A stretch of 64,000 nt of DNA from Streptomyces sp. NBC_01591 (GTDB taxonomy: Bacteria > Actinomycetota > Actinomycetes > Streptomycetales > Streptomycetaceae). Positions 1 to 8,994 of this stretch are shown piece after piece (the first letter of the stretch is position 1; each line of letters starts with the position of its first letter). Both the position numbers and the translations under genes were made by a program. The stretch is from the NCBI RefSeq assembly GCF_035918155.1, contig NZ_CP109327.1, positions 806,001-870,000 of the forward strand. The letters are read 5' to 3'. Below the pieces are notes generated by a model. That model searched no databases. It was not told the DNA's origin and saw only the letters and a program-made list of their open reading frames with translations.

Positions 1-313
1 CACTTCCGACGGGGACCGGCTGGGGCTGCTGGTGCTCATCTCCGTGGCCATGGGCATCCAGGGCCGGATCCGCGCGACGCCCACCAATTACTTCACCGGT
101 ACGCTCACGGCTCTCGTCGGCCGAGCGGCTCTGCGGTCGTGGGAACAGGGGGACCGCTGGGTGGCCGGCCGGTTGATCGCGGTCGTGGTGGGCGCGGCCT
201 TGACCGCGCTGACCGTACGCCTCTGGCCGGACGCGGCAGGTGTGGTGGCAGTGGTGCCGACGGCGGGCGCGCTACTGATCGAGACGTTGCGCAGAAGGCT
301 GCCCGACGGCTGA
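1..313 (+). CDS. DUF1275 (YoaK-type) membrane protein, C-terminal part
   Basis: The reading frame is open from the left edge of the window, so the N-terminus is missing; about 103 residues remain. The visible part has the DUF1275 hallmark AMGIQGR followed by a threonine-rich TPTNYFTGTLTALV segment. It then has a charged loop and two hydrophobic stretches typical of the last membrane helices of this six-helix family. Family members are predicted inner-membrane transport-like proteins of unknown substrate. A strong hairpin follows immediately, so this is the last gene of its transcript. Family assignment is fairly secure; function is unknown. Confidence 0.75.
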   Translation, partial: TSDGDRLGLLVLISVAMGIQGRIRATPTNYFTGTLTALVGRAALRSWEQGDRWVAGRLIAVVVGAALTALTVRLWPDAAGVVAVVPTAGALLIETLRRRLPDG

Positions 314-323
314 CCCACGACCG

Positions 324-349
324 GGCCGGGGCAGAGGAAAGCCCCGGCC
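324..349 (+). terminator. Rho-independent-type hairpin after the DUF1275 gene
   Basis: A perfect 9-bp stem (GGCCGGGGC, 324-332; GCCCCGGCC, 341-349) with an 8-nt loop lies 11 bp after the stop codon. There is no long T-tract, which is usual for Streptomyces terminators. Confidence 0.7.
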
Positions 350-504
350 GGATCGGGGGAATCCAGCCGGGGCGGCTTATGGGTGGGCGCGGTGCGCGGC
401 ATCCACATATAGGTGAACGATAAACCACCACTCCCCGTTCCCGGAAACACCCATCCCGGACTGTGACCCACAGCACGGAATGAGGGCTTCCGGCAGATTC
501 GCGG

Positions 505-669
505 TCAGCGCTCCTCACGGAAGAGCACGTGCCGCCCCACCGCGGGGTCGAACTTGCGCAGCACCAGCCGGTCGGGGTTGTTGCGACGACTCTTACGGGT
601 CACATAACTCTGCCCCGTTCCGGCCGTCGACCGGAGTGTCACAACAGGGCGGGCCTCACTGCGGGCCAT
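505..669 (-). CDS. rpmG: 50S ribosomal protein L33, zinc-free (C-) paralogue
   Basis: A 54-residue protein. The C-terminal half [20 protein letters not shown] is diagnostic of bacterial L33. It is a component of the large ribosomal subunit near the E site. It contains no cysteine, so it lacks the two CxxC pairs of zinc-binding L33; it is therefore the C- paralogue that in actinobacteria replaces the zinc form during zinc starvation. The start is ATG with a GGAGG-type site (CTGGAGGCGCCC) upstream. It is a stand-alone minus-strand gene in this window, without the rpmB/rpmE/rpsN partners that accompany some zinc-free sets. The family is certain; the zinc-starvation role is inferred from the missing cysteines and the nearby Zur-like sequence. 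Confidence 0.93.
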   Translation of the reverse strand: MARSEARPVVTLRSTAGTGQSYVTRKSRRNNPDRLVLRKFDPAVGRHVLFREER

Positions 670-1057
670 GGGCGCCTCCAGACTCCTGCGTCACCATCCC
701 CTCCTGATGGGAATGGGTTTCATTTTCGTTCCGGTGCCATAACACGGCGGACCGCTGCCGCATTCCCACCCAGGAGCCGACGGCACCCCGCATATGCCCG
801 GATCGGGCGGGGCGCGCGGCGAGGCATCGACGCACGCGGGCGCGCAACCGTCCGCACACGCCGGATGACTTGCGTCAACGTCCGTCGAAAGCAAGGCTGT
901 TCGACGGATCGGCACCCAGCGCAGCCTGTGGCATATGCCAGACGCAACAACGCATCGAGTGTTGCCAAATCCCTTACGGGCTCCCGCAGGCTGTGCAACA
1001 GTCGTCTTCGGTCCACCCTTCAGACCTGGTTGTGCCGTGCCTGTATCGGAGTACGAG
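670..1057. other. Intergenic region with a 9-bp inverted repeat
   Basis: About 390 bp separate rpmG from the divergent phosphatase gene. No coding potential was recognised. Apart from the Zur-like site, it holds a perfect inverted repeat TCCGTCGAA (881-889) / TTCGACGGA (900-908) with a 10-nt spacer. This lies 150 bp upstream of the phosphatase start and could be an operator or an RNA hairpin. Confidence 0.4.
714..728 (-). promoter_or_regulatory. Candidate Zur box upstream of rpmG
   Basis: On the minus strand the sequence CGAAAATGAAACCCA lies 45 bp upstream of the L33 start codon. It matches 10 of 15 positions of the Streptomyces Zur consensus as recalled (TGAAAATGATTTTCA); the left half GAAAATGA is intact and the right half is degenerate. 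The location fits a repressor site for a zinc-free L33. The partial match keeps confidence low. Confidence 0.4.
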
Positions 1058-2527
1058 ATGCCGTCCCATCTGTCCGCGGACCGCCCCGCCCCACAACCAC
1101 CCGAGCGCGATGCCGTCGATGCGCTGATCAACCGGACCCTTCGGCTCCGTGGCGATATGGATGCCGTGCGGCGGGACACGGTGCTGATCGACCAGGAAGA
1201 CCCGCAGACGCGCTGGCAGCGGGCACTCTGCAAACTGGCGGTCCATCATCTCGACGACCTCGGCACGCACCTGGGACAGCTCAGGGAGGGCCTGTCACCC
1301 CGGGCCCCCGAACGCCTCGCGGAGACCTCGGCGCAGGGCGCAGGGCGGGACACGGCGGAGGAAAGCCCGCAGGAGCGTTACGACGAGCCGCAGCCGGGAT
1401 CGCTGATCGGCCGCGTGGGCAGCGCGGAGTGGAATCTGCTCACCGACGACGTCAGCTGGTCCGAGGAGCTGTTCCAGATCTTCGGCAGGTCCCCCGCGGC
1501 CGGACCGCTCTCGCTGGACGAGCTCCCATCCATGCTCCTTCCCGATGACCAGCCCCTGCTCACCGCCCTGGTGACGGACTGTCTGGTGGACGGGAAGCCG
1601 ATGGACGGCGAATTCCGCATCATGCGGACCGACGGCCGGATGCGCACACTCCACATGATGGGCGAGCCCGTCCTCGACTCGGACGGGTGCACCGCCTCCA
1701 TGTGGGCCGTCCTGCGTGACGTCAGCGAGCTGCGGCGCAGCCAGCAGGCAGTGCGCCGGACCCACGACTCGCTGCGCCGCCGGGAGCACAGGGCTCAGAC
1801 CGAGCACCGCATGGCGGTCGAGCTCCAGGAGGCCGTACTCCCCCCGTGGCGGGGATCTCTGCGGCTTCCCGCGCAGGGGCCCGGCGCACTGGACATCGCG
1901 GCCCACTACCTTCCGTCGGAGTCGAGTTCGCTCATCGGCGGCGACTGGTACGACGCGCTGGAATTGCCGGACGGCAGGACCGTCCTCACGGTCGGTGATC
2001 TGACCGGCCACGGTGTCCAGGCCACCTCGGCCATGGCGATGCTGCTGGGCGCGCTGCGTGGAATGGCCGTGGCCGGCATCGAGCCGGGTGCCCTGATGGG
2101 CCACCTCAATCAGTTACTGGAGTCCTCCGTTCAATCCGCTCTCGGCAGCGCGGTGTGCTGCCGTGTCGATCCGGCCACCGGCACCCTCGCCTGGGCGCAG
2201 GCCGGACACCCCGCTCCGTTGCTGTTCCGCGACGGAGAGGGGCGGCCGCTGCCCGCGCCGGACGGGGTCCTGCTCGGCGCGGCCCCCGGGGTCGCGTACG
2301 AGCAGGACGAAGTGCACCTGCTGCCCGGCGACGTGCTGGTACTGCACACCGACGGGCTGAACCGTCACAGCGACCGGGGTGCGGGCCCGGACGCGCTGCT
2401 TGCTCTGGCACCACGACTCGCGCAGGCCCGTTCGGCACAGGAGTGCCTGTGGGCCGTCGTCGCGGAGTTCGGCGACACCGAGCGCCTGGACGACGCCTGC
2501 GTGCTGATCGCCCGCATCGGGGCGTAG
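1058..2527 (+). CDS. PAS domain PP2C-type (SpoIIE/RsbU) serine/threonine phosphatase
   Basis: 489 residues. An N-terminal helical region (about 1-110) leads to a PAS_3-like sensor domain (about 120-225), a short coiled linker, and a C-terminal SpoIIE-type PP2C domain (about 255-489). The metal motifs IGGDWYDA, VGDLTGHG and HTDGL are visible. Such enzymes dephosphorylate anti-anti-sigma factors and so control partner-switching sigma factors; no kinase or anti-sigma gene lies beside it. The start is ATG 1058 with GGAG at 1048-1051; a longer frame begins at 935 but lacks a good ribosome site. Codon 353 (2114-2116) is TTA, so translation should depend on the bldA tRNA. Confidence 0.88.
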   Translation: MPSHLSADRPAPQPPERDAVDALINRTLRLRGDMDAVRRDTVLIDQEDPQTRWQRALCKLAVHHLDDLGTHLGQLREGLSPRAPERLAETSAQGAGRDTAEESPQERYDEPQPGSLIGRVGSAEWNLLTDDVSWSEELFQIFGRSPAAGPLSLDELPSMLLPDDQPLLTALVTDCLVDGKPMDGEFRIMRTDGRMRTLHMMGEPVLDSDGCTASMWAVLRDVSELRRSQQAVRRTHDSLRRREHRAQTEHRMAVELQEAVLPPWRGSLRLPAQGPGALDIAAHYLPSESSSLIGGDWYDALELPDGRTVLTVGDLTGHGVQATSAMAMLLGALRGMAVAGIEPGALMGHLNQLLESSVQSALGSAVCCRVDPATGTLAWAQAGHPAPLLFRDGEGRPLPAPDGVLLGAAPGVAYEQDEVHLLPGDVLVLHTDGLNRHSDRGAGPDALLALAPRLAQARSAQECLWAVVAEFGDTERLDDACVLIARIGA

Positions 2528-2709
2528 CAGCACGGCGGCACGCGTACAGAGCCACGGAAACGCGGAACACCGGACACGGCGCAGTGCGCAGGAGGGCGTG
2601 CCCGCCTGCGGGTGCGGTGCTCGGACGGCCGGAGGTCAGAAGGCCAGAGGTCGGAAGTCGGTGGTCGGACGGTCTGTGCTCGGCGCCCCTTCGTCGCGGC
2701 GCCCGCACT

Positions 2710-4209
2710 TCAGATCTCCGACGACCGCCTGGGCTGCTTGATGATGGAGCTCTGCGGCAGGGCGAGCTCGATCTCCTCGCGCAGGTCCTTGATCTTCGCG
2801 TACCCCGCGAACTGGCCCGTGAGCCGGTACATTTCGCGCAGCCGGTCCCAGGTGCGGTGCGAGGAGGTCTCCCCCATCGTCACCAGGGCGAGTCGCGCGT
2901 ACCGGTCGGCCTGCTCGGGATCGTCGGCGATGAAGCACGCCGAGGCGAGCGAGATGTAGTCGAAGATCTTGGACCGCTGGCGGCCATTGGCCCGCAGCTC
3001 CAGCGCCTGTTTGGCATGACGCTGAGCCACGATCGCCGCCGATGGCTCGTGTTCGGCGAGCGTACGGAACGCCAGGGCCTGCATGCCGTGCAGATCCGCC
3101 TCGTCGAACATCTGCATCCAACTGGGAGGCGGCATATCGCTCTTGTCCGAGGTGAAGAGTTCCTCGGCCTTCCCGAGCGTGCGCCGCATCGCCTGGCCGC
3201 GGCCCATGGACGCCTGTGCCCAGGCCTCGATGGTGTGCAGCATCGCCTGGGTGCGTGGCAGAACCATGTCCCCGGAGCCGGACTTGGCGAGCTTCATCAG
3301 GTCCAGGGCGTCGTCGGGACGGCCGAGGTGGACCATCTGACGGGCCGCCCTGGAGAGCGCCTCGCCCGCGCGGGGGCGGTCGCCGCCCTCGCGCGCCGAG
3401 TGGGCCGCGATGACGAAGTACTTCTGGGCGGTTGGTTCGAGGCCGATGTCGTGGGACATCCATCCCGCGAGTACCGCGAGGTTGGCCGCGACGCCCCAGA
3501 GCCGGCGCTGGAGATGATCGGGGTGGCGGTAGGCGAGCATGCCGCCCACCTCGTTGAGCTGGCCCACCACGGCCTTGCGCTGGAGTCCGCCGCCCCGTGA
3601 GGCGTCCCAGGCACGGAACACCTCGACGGACCGTTCGAGCGCCTCGATCTCGTCCGACCCGATGGGCGCGGCCTCGTACCGGTCGAAACCGGCCGGGTCC
3701 GCGTGCAGCGGGTCGTCGATCCGTGGCGCGTCGGCCGCCAGTACGGGGTCGGAGTGCAGCCAGTCGTGCATGGGGCCGGTGATGGTCGATCCTGCGGCGA
3801 GCGCGGCGCCCGCGCTCACCAAGCCGCGTCGGTTGAGCATGAGGTCCATTCCCGTGAATTCGGTGAGGACCGCTGCCGTCCGCTCGGGCGCCCACGGCAG
3901 TCCGTCGGGATTGTCCTGCGTCCCGGCCTCTCGCCGCTTCCCCACACGCCCGCGTCGGCCGAACCCGAGGTCCTCGATGGTCACGACACGACCGAGTCGC
4001 TCGGTGAACAGGGCAGCCAGCACTTTGGGCACGGGATCGCGGGGGGACTCCCCCATGTCGATCCAACGCCTCACCCGCGAGGTGTCGGTGGCCAGTTGCG
4101 GGTGGCCCATGGCGGCCGCCTGCCTGTTCACCATTCTCGCGAGTTCGCCCTTGGACCAGCCGGCGAGGCCGAACAGGTCGGACAGGCGGGTGTTGGGTTC
4201 TCCGGTCAC
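2710..4209 (-). CDS. nsdB: NsdB-like regulator with N-terminal DNA-binding region and TPR-like C-terminus
   Basis: About 500 residues from a GTG start at 4209 preceded by GGGGG; an in-frame ATG at 4263 has a poor ribosome site. The N-terminal block (WSKGELARMVNRQA, then DTSRVRRWIDMGE) is typical of the Streptomyces NsdA/NsdB regulators. A basic stretch (GRRGRVGKRRE) follows at about residues 84-94, and the rest is helical, TPR-like repeats. NsdA and NsdB were described as negative regulators of antibiotic production, and of sporulation for NsdA. The NsdB assignment is from remembered sequence similarity. An inverted repeat sits just upstream. The next gene is divergent. Confidence 0.68.
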   Translation of the reverse strand: MTGEPNTRLSDLFGLAGWSKGELARMVNRQAAAMGHPQLATDTSRVRRWIDMGESPRDPVPKVLAALFTERLGRVVTIEDLGFGRRGRVGKRREAGTQDNPDGLPWAPERTAAVLTEFTGMDLMLNRRGLVSAGAALAAGSTITGPMHDWLHSDPVLAADAPRIDDPLHADPAGFDRYEAAPIGSDEIEALERSVEVFRAWDASRGGGLQRKAVVGQLNEVGGMLAYRHPDHLQRRLWGVAANLAVLAGWMSHDIGLEPTAQKYFVIAAHSAREGGDRPRAGEALSRAARQMVHLGRPDDALDLMKLAKSGSGDMVLPRTQAMLHTIEAWAQASMGRGQAMRRTLGKAEELFTSDKSDMPPPSWMQMFDEADLHGMQALAFRTLAEHEPSAAIVAQRHAKQALELRANGRQRSKIFDYISLASACFIADDPEQADRYARLALVTMGETSSHRTWDRLREMYRLTGQFAGYAKIKDLREEIELALPQSSIIKQPRRSSEI

Positions 4210-4236
4210 GTCAAGCCCCCAGGTTCTCGGCTGTGT

Positions 4237-4255
4237 TGACAGTAACCCCCTGTCA
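4237..4255. promoter_or_regulatory. Inverted repeat TGACAG-N7-CTGTCA
   Basis: A perfect 6-bp inverted repeat centred 37 bp upstream of the nsdB-like GTG start. Its size and spacing suit a dimeric regulator, possibly autoregulation. No known consensus was recognised. Confidence 0.35.
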
Positions 4256-4441
4256 GATGCCATGCGACTATTCGCCAGGGTTCGCCAGGGTGCGCCAGAT
4301 GGTCTGCCACCCGTCGGCCGGTGTCAGGTAGGAAAGCGCCACCCCGCCCGGCAGCCCTAGGTACTCCCCAGGGTGCCGAACGGCCGCCGGCCGGGGCGGT
4401 GCACGCAACTTGTCGGCGCACGAAGGGATCTGTCTCGCCTC

Positions 4442-5578
4442 ATGTACACAGCATCGTCCTCCGTGACCGCCCCGCCCCGGCCGCTTCGTCCCCTGGGGGC
4501 GGGCGGCGGACCGTACCTCACTCCGCATGCCGCTCCACCGGTGCCCAACACGGTCCGGCCGCGGCGGCCGGCAGGGCTGGTCGGCCCCCCGCTCAGCGGT
4601 CGGCTGGACCTGTCCGGCGCGCAGGGCGCACAGCTGAGAATGGCGATCGCCTCGGTGCACCGGATCTGCCCCGAGTTCAACCCGGTCCAGGTGCTGCGCC
4701 GCAGCGGCCGTTCGGTGCTGCTCGTCGGCTCCACCGGCCGCGCGACCGCGGTCGCCAAGTGTTTACTGGACCACTCCCCCGCGTGGTCGGAGCGGTTCCG
4801 TCACGAAATAGCTGCATATCGTGCATTCGTCCGGCACCGTCCGCCGGTGCGCGTGCCGCGTCTCATCGCGGCCGATCCGGAGAACTGCACCCTGGTGATC
4901 GAGCGGATGCCCGGCCGGGTGGCCGCGTTGACCAGGCATCCGTCGGAGGCTCCGCCCCGTGCCGATATTCGGGCCGCGCTGGGCGCGATCAGCCGGGTCA
5001 ACGCCTGGCGGCCTGCGCCGGGCCTCTTCGACGCTCCGCTCGACTACGCCTCGCGGATCGCCCGGTACCACGAGCTGGGGCTCTTCACGGACCGGGATCT
5101 GGGCGATCTGCAGAAGCTGCTGCACGGCCTGGCGCACGCGGGCGGGCGGCAGGGCATGGGGCAGTTCTGTCACGGCGACGCGCTGCTTTCCAACATCCTG
5201 CTGTCGCCCACGGGTCCGGTGCTGGTGGACTGGGAGCACGCGGGCTGGTACCTGCCCGGCTACGACCTGGCGACGCTCTGGACGGTCCTCGGAGACGCAC
5301 CGGCGGCGCGGCGTCAGATCAGCCAGCTGGCGCAGGCCAACGGACCCGCCGCGCGGGACGCGTTCCTGGTGAACCTGATGCTGGTGCTGACCCGCGAGAT
5401 CCGTACGTACGAGACGGCCGTACAGCGGGCCATGCGGGATTCGACGGCCTCGGGCGCCGGTCAGGACCGCCCTGGTGCGCTGTCGTCGAGCGAGGAGCAG
5501 CGGCTGTTGCTGCGCCGGCTGCACGACGACTGCGCGATGGCCCGCAGGGCCGTGCGTGCCGCGGTCGGCACTCGCTGA
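4442..5578 (+). CDS. Aminoglycoside phosphotransferase-fold (APH/ChoK-like) kinase
   Basis: 378 residues. The first 45 are proline-rich and probably disordered; the kinase fold follows. The catalytic loop [13 protein letters not shown] and the metal motif [11 protein letters not shown] (about residues 240-270) are the HGDxxxxN and DW signatures of the APH family, which phosphorylates small hydroxylated molecules. The substrate is unknown and resistance cannot be inferred. Codon 108 (4763-4765) is TTA, making it a likely bldA-dependent gene. The ATG at 4442 has an AAGGGAT stretch upstream, rather distant. It stands alone, and a strong terminator separates it from the convergent gene. Confidence 0.8.
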   Translation: MYTASSSVTAPPRPLRPLGAGGGPYLTPHAAPPVPNTVRPRRPAGLVGPPLSGRLDLSGAQGAQLRMAIASVHRICPEFNPVQVLRRSGRSVLLVGSTGRATAVAKCLLDHSPAWSERFRHEIAAYRAFVRHRPPVRVPRLIAADPENCTLVIERMPGRVAALTRHPSEAPPRADIRAALGAISRVNAWRPAPGLFDAPLDYASRIARYHELGLFTDRDLGDLQKLLHGLAHAGGRQGMGQFCHGDALLSNILLSPTGPVLVDWEHAGWYLPGYDLATLWTVLGDAPAARRQISQLAQANGPAARDAFLVNLMLVLTREIRTYETAVQRAMRDSTASGAGQDRPGALSSSEEQRLLLRRLHDDCAMARRAVRAAVGTR

Positions 5579-5593
5579 CCCTGCCAGGGGGAT

Positions 5594-5637
5594 GCGCGCT
5601 GCGGGTCCGGTGCCGACACACCGGACCCGCAGCGCGC
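5594..5637. terminator. Bidirectional terminator, 19-bp perfect stem
   Basis: GCGCGCTGCGGGTCCGGTG (5594-5612) pairs exactly with 5619-5637 around a 6-nt loop, between two convergent genes. Confidence 0.88.
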
Positions 5638-5647
5638 CGATGTGCTG

Positions 5648-8600
5648 TCAGGGGCTCTTGAAGTCGACCGCGTCCACGTCGAACGAGTTGTTCTGCGGGG
5701 ACGTGAAGACGAGGTACAGCTTGTGGGTTCCCTTCAGGTCCTGGACGGGCACGGGTGGGGTCGCCTGATAGTTGTCCCAGCCGCCCGTATTGGGGACCGG
5801 GGTGGTGGCGAGCAGCGGGCCGTCGGCGGCGTCCGCGCGCAGTTCGATCGCGCCGACTCCGTTGGGTGAGGACAGCCGGTAGCTGACCGTACCGATGCCC
5901 TCGACGCTCATCGGGTCGAAGGCGACCCAGTCGCCGTGGGAGACGTCTCCGATCCGCTTGCCGTTCTCGGCTCCTTCCTGGGCGACGATCCGGGTGCCGG
6001 ACTGGGCGTCGTAGTACTCCGCCTGCTTGTGCTTCGGCTGGAGCACGGCGCGGCCGTAGCCGGTCAGGGCCGAGACGCCGTCGCCGCCCTTGTCGGTGTA
6101 CTTGGCGTTGAGTACGTAGGTGAGGTCCGCGCCTTCGGGGTGGCCGCCCAGATCACCGGTGTCCACGGTCCCTTCGCAACCGGGGATGTCGGTGGTGGGG
6201 TGCTCGTGGTCGTCGTGGCCCAGGGCCGGGTTGACGGTGACCTTGGAGCAGTCGACCGGGCCGTCCTCGGGATCGGTGACCGTGACCTTGTACGGGATCT
6301 TGTCGCCGAACTCGATGAGCTTGCCGCTGACCGGGAAATCGATGGTCACCTTCGGTGCCGTGTTGCCCGCGGTGACGGGAATGTTGGCGTAGCCGGACTT
6401 GCCGGTGGAGTCGGTGACCTTCAGCTGGGCGGCGAAGTCGCCCTTGGCCGTGTAGGTGTGGCTGGGGTCCGCCTCGGTGGCGTCGTAGGTGCCGTCGCCG
6501 TCGAAGTCCCAGGCGTAGCTGAGAGCGTCGCCGTCCGGGTCGTTGCTGCCCTCGCTGGAGAAGTCGACCTTCAGCGGTACGGGGCCGTCCGTGGCGGAGG
6601 CGGCGGCCTTGGCCATGGGCGCGCGCTGTCCCTGTGCGTAGTCGATGCGGTAGAGCCCGGAGTCGTTGTTGCCGCCGCCGAAGGAGCTGCCCCATTCGAG
6701 GACGTAGAGCGAGCCGTCGGGTCCGAACGTCATGTCCATCGGCTTGTTGAACTTCTGGGTGGAGAGGAAGTCATTGATCTTGAGCAGCTTCTGGTCCTGG
6801 TCGAAGCGGACTTCCTTGACGAAGTTGCGCGACCACTCGTAGAAGAAGCTCGCGCCCTCGAAGTAGGCGGGGAACTTCGTGGTGGACGGGTTCTTCCCGT
6901 CGTAGTGGTAGACGGGGCCGCTCATCGGGGCCGAGCCGCCGCTGCCGACCTCGGGGAATTCCTCGGACGCTCCGTAGCCATACCAGATCTCCGGCTGCTG
7001 GATGGGCGGGAGTTCGGTCAGACCGGTGTTGTTGGGCGAGGGGTTGACCGGGTTGGCGCAGTCGAACTTGGGGCCGACTTCCTTGGTGTCCGGGTTGTAC
7101 GGGGCGTACGCCTGGTTGTTGCCGTGGCAGAACGGCCAGCCGAAGTTGCCGGCCTTCTTGATGACGTTGTACTCGACGAGGCCCTCGGGTCCTCGGTCGG
7201 TGGTGGGCAGTCCGCGGTCGGGGCCGTAGTCGGAGGCGTGGACGTAGCCCGTCTTCGGGTCGACGGTGAAGCGGAAGGGGTTGCGGAAGCCCATCGCGTA
7301 GATCTCGGGGCGGGTCTTCGCCGTGCCGGGGGCGAAGAGATTGCCCTCGGGAATGGTGTAGCCGCCGGAGTTCTTGGGCTTGATGCGAAGGATCTTGCCC
7401 CGCAGGTCGTTGGTGCTGCCCGCGGTGCGGGCGGCGTCCAGCATCTGCTTGCCCTCGCGCCAGTCGAGCGGGGCGTACCCCTGCCAGTTCGGGTCGAGGT
7501 TGGGCGGGGTGTCGTCGCCGACGCCGAGGTAGAGCGTGCGGTCGGGGCCGAACTCGACGGCGCCGCCGGTGTGTCCGGGCTCGGGGAAGGTGCGGTCGCG
7601 GTAGGCGGGGACGTCGAGGAGCTTCTTCTCGCTGGCGCGGTCGAGGGTGTTGCCCTTGACCGTGAAGCGGGAGAGCCGGTTGACGTCCTCGGTGGCGTCC
7701 GCGGGGGCGTAGTAGAGGTAGATCCAGTGGTTCTTCATGAAGTCCGGGTCGAGTTCCATGCCGACCAGGCCGTCCTCGCCGCCGGTGTAGACGTCGAGCT
7801 TCCCGGCCGTGGTGGTGGCGTGGGTCGCCGGGTCGTAGATGTTGACCTCGCCGCTGCGCTGGACGTAGAAGACCCGGCCGTCCTTGGCCACGTCGAGTTC
7901 CATCGGGTCGGCGGTGTTGTCGTCGAGGGCGACCTTCTCGTAGCCGCTCCAGACGGTGCCGCCGCAGTCGCCGGGCTTGTTGCCCGCGGCCCACCTGACG
8001 CCGCCCATGACATGGGTACGGAAAGCTGCTTCGCTGTACGAGGCGGTGTCGTGGCCCATGGCGGTCGCCCAGACCTTGCCGCCCACGGTGTTGCGGCACC
8101 AGGAGATCGGGTGGTCGGCGCCCATGGCTGAGCCGCCGGGGTTGTACGTGGTTTCGTCGGCGGTGACCAGGACGTGGACGTCGCCACGGGGGTTCCGGTC
8201 GAAGTTGTACCACTCCTCGGGGCGCTCCCAGCGTTCGGGGAGCCCGGCGGTCGACGGGTGGACCCGGTCGGCGACCTTGGCGGTGCCCTGGAGGACACCG
8301 GGTGAGTGGGCGGGCATGTGGACGCCGCCGTTGATGGCCTCGTCCCACCAGGGGAAGGTTTCCTCGATGCCCATGTCGAGGGTGTTGTGGATGGCGACGA
8401 CGCCGCCACCGCCGCGCACGTAGGACTGCATCGCTTCGCGCTGGGCGTCGGTGTCCCAGACCATGCCGGAGTTCTGCAGCATGACGATGACGTCGAAGTC
8501 CTCGAGCTTCGCCGTGTCGAAGACCGCGGGGTCGGCGGTCTCGACGAGCTCGAAGCCTCCTGCGGCCGCCTCCTCCTTGAACATCTGGATGCCGGCCGGG

Positions 8601-8779
8601 ATGGAGGCGTGCACGTACCCGACGGCGCGGGTGAAGAGCAGGGCGCGGAAGGCGGGGGCCTTGCCGGTGGTGGCTGCGGTCGCGGGCAGTGCGGTCAGCG
8701 CGAGGAGCAGTGCGCCCACCAGCGCGATGAACGTGCACCGCATGTCACGAACATGACAGCGCAATCGGTGACGACTCAC
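5648..8779 (-). CDS. Secreted ThuA / glucose-sorbosone dehydrogenase-like / PKD / carbohydrate-binding protein
   Basis: 1043 residues with a GTG start preceded by AGAGGA and a Sec signal peptide (about 1-36, ending near TAAT). The order of domains is ThuA (about 43-275), a six-bladed glucose/sorbosone dehydrogenase-type propeller (about 290-700; GMELDPDF, ILRIKPKN and GNFGWPFCHG segments), a PKD domain (about 713-800; YAWDFDGDG), a linker domain, and a C-terminal CBM6-like module (about 920-1043). This multi-domain arrangement is common in Streptomyces exoenzymes acting on or binding polysaccharide; the reaction is not established. It is the distal minus-strand gene of the CUT2 sugar locus but is separated from it by a palindromic repeat. 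Confidence 0.85.
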   Translation of the reverse strand: MSRHRLRCHVRDMRCTFIALVGALLLALTALPATAATTGKAPAFRALLFTRAVGYVHASIPAGIQMFKEEAAAGGFELVETADPAVFDTAKLEDFDVIVMLQNSGMVWDTDAQREAMQSYVRGGGGVVAIHNTLDMGIEETFPWWDEAINGGVHMPAHSPGVLQGTAKVADRVHPSTAGLPERWERPEEWYNFDRNPRGDVHVLVTADETTYNPGGSAMGADHPISWCRNTVGGKVWATAMGHDTASYSEAAFRTHVMGGVRWAAGNKPGDCGGTVWSGYEKVALDDNTADPMELDVAKDGRVFYVQRSGEVNIYDPATHATTTAGKLDVYTGGEDGLVGMELDPDFMKNHWIYLYYAPADATEDVNRLSRFTVKGNTLDRASEKKLLDVPAYRDRTFPEPGHTGGAVEFGPDRTLYLGVGDDTPPNLDPNWQGYAPLDWREGKQMLDAARTAGSTNDLRGKILRIKPKNSGGYTIPEGNLFAPGTAKTRPEIYAMGFRNPFRFTVDPKTGYVHASDYGPDRGLPTTDRGPEGLVEYNVIKKAGNFGWPFCHGNNQAYAPYNPDTKEVGPKFDCANPVNPSPNNTGLTELPPIQQPEIWYGYGASEEFPEVGSGGSAPMSGPVYHYDGKNPSTTKFPAYFEGASFFYEWSRNFVKEVRFDQDQKLLKINDFLSTQKFNKPMDMTFGPDGSLYVLEWGSSFGGGNNDSGLYRIDYAQGQRAPMAKAAASATDGPVPLKVDFSSEGSNDPDGDALSYAWDFDGDGTYDATEADPSHTYTAKGDFAAQLKVTDSTGKSGYANIPVTAGNTAPKVTIDFPVSGKLIEFGDKIPYKVTVTDPEDGPVDCSKVTVNPALGHDDHEHPTTDIPGCEGTVDTGDLGGHPEGADLTYVLNAKYTDKGGDGVSALTGYGRAVLQPKHKQAEYYDAQSGTRIVAQEGAENGKRIGDVSHGDWVAFDPMSVEGIGTVSYRLSSPNGVGAIELRADAADGPLLATTPVPNTGGWDNYQATPPVPVQDLKGTHKLYLVFTSPQNNSFDVDAVDFKSP

Positions 8780-8830
8780 GAGCGGGTCCTCTCTGCGGGT
8801 TGCGGACGAGCGGGGTCAGGGGGTGGTGCC

Positions 8831-8994
8831 GAGGGCTGTCCCGTAATCCCTGGTGGATCAGCGTGCGGCGTCAGACGCGGTGCATCGCAAGGCGGAGGGA
8901 CGCCCGAATACTGGATGTATTCGGGTGTCCCGACAACGCGGCGAGGTGCCGTGGCTGTCGTCGCACGCCCGCCAGGGATTACGGGACAGCCCTC
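8831..8994. repeat. 164-bp palindromic interspersed repeat (MITE-like)
   Basis: A perfect 23-bp terminal inverted repeat (8831-8853 and 8972-8994; core GGGCTGTCCCGTAATCCC) encloses a non-coding interior that is itself an imperfect hairpin. The hairpin is centred near 8913, with stem GGGACGCCCGAATAC (8902-8916) / GTATTCGGGTGTCCC. No transposase is present. The same type of sequence is, from memory, dispersed in Streptomyces genomes. It spans the last 15 nt of the isomerase gene including its TAA stop, and could also act as a terminator before the ThuA gene. Confidence 0.82.

Noticed and set aside
4263..4442. Longer start (ATG 4263) for the nsdB-like gene
   Set aside because: No ribosome site before it and the extension is unlike the family N-terminus; the GTG at 4209 has GGGGG upstream.
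5936..8131. 731-residue frame on the plus strand opposite the ThuA/GSDH gene
   Set aside because: Low-complexity Val/Gly/Ala composition and no family features; it is the antisense shadow of a clear secreted protein gene.
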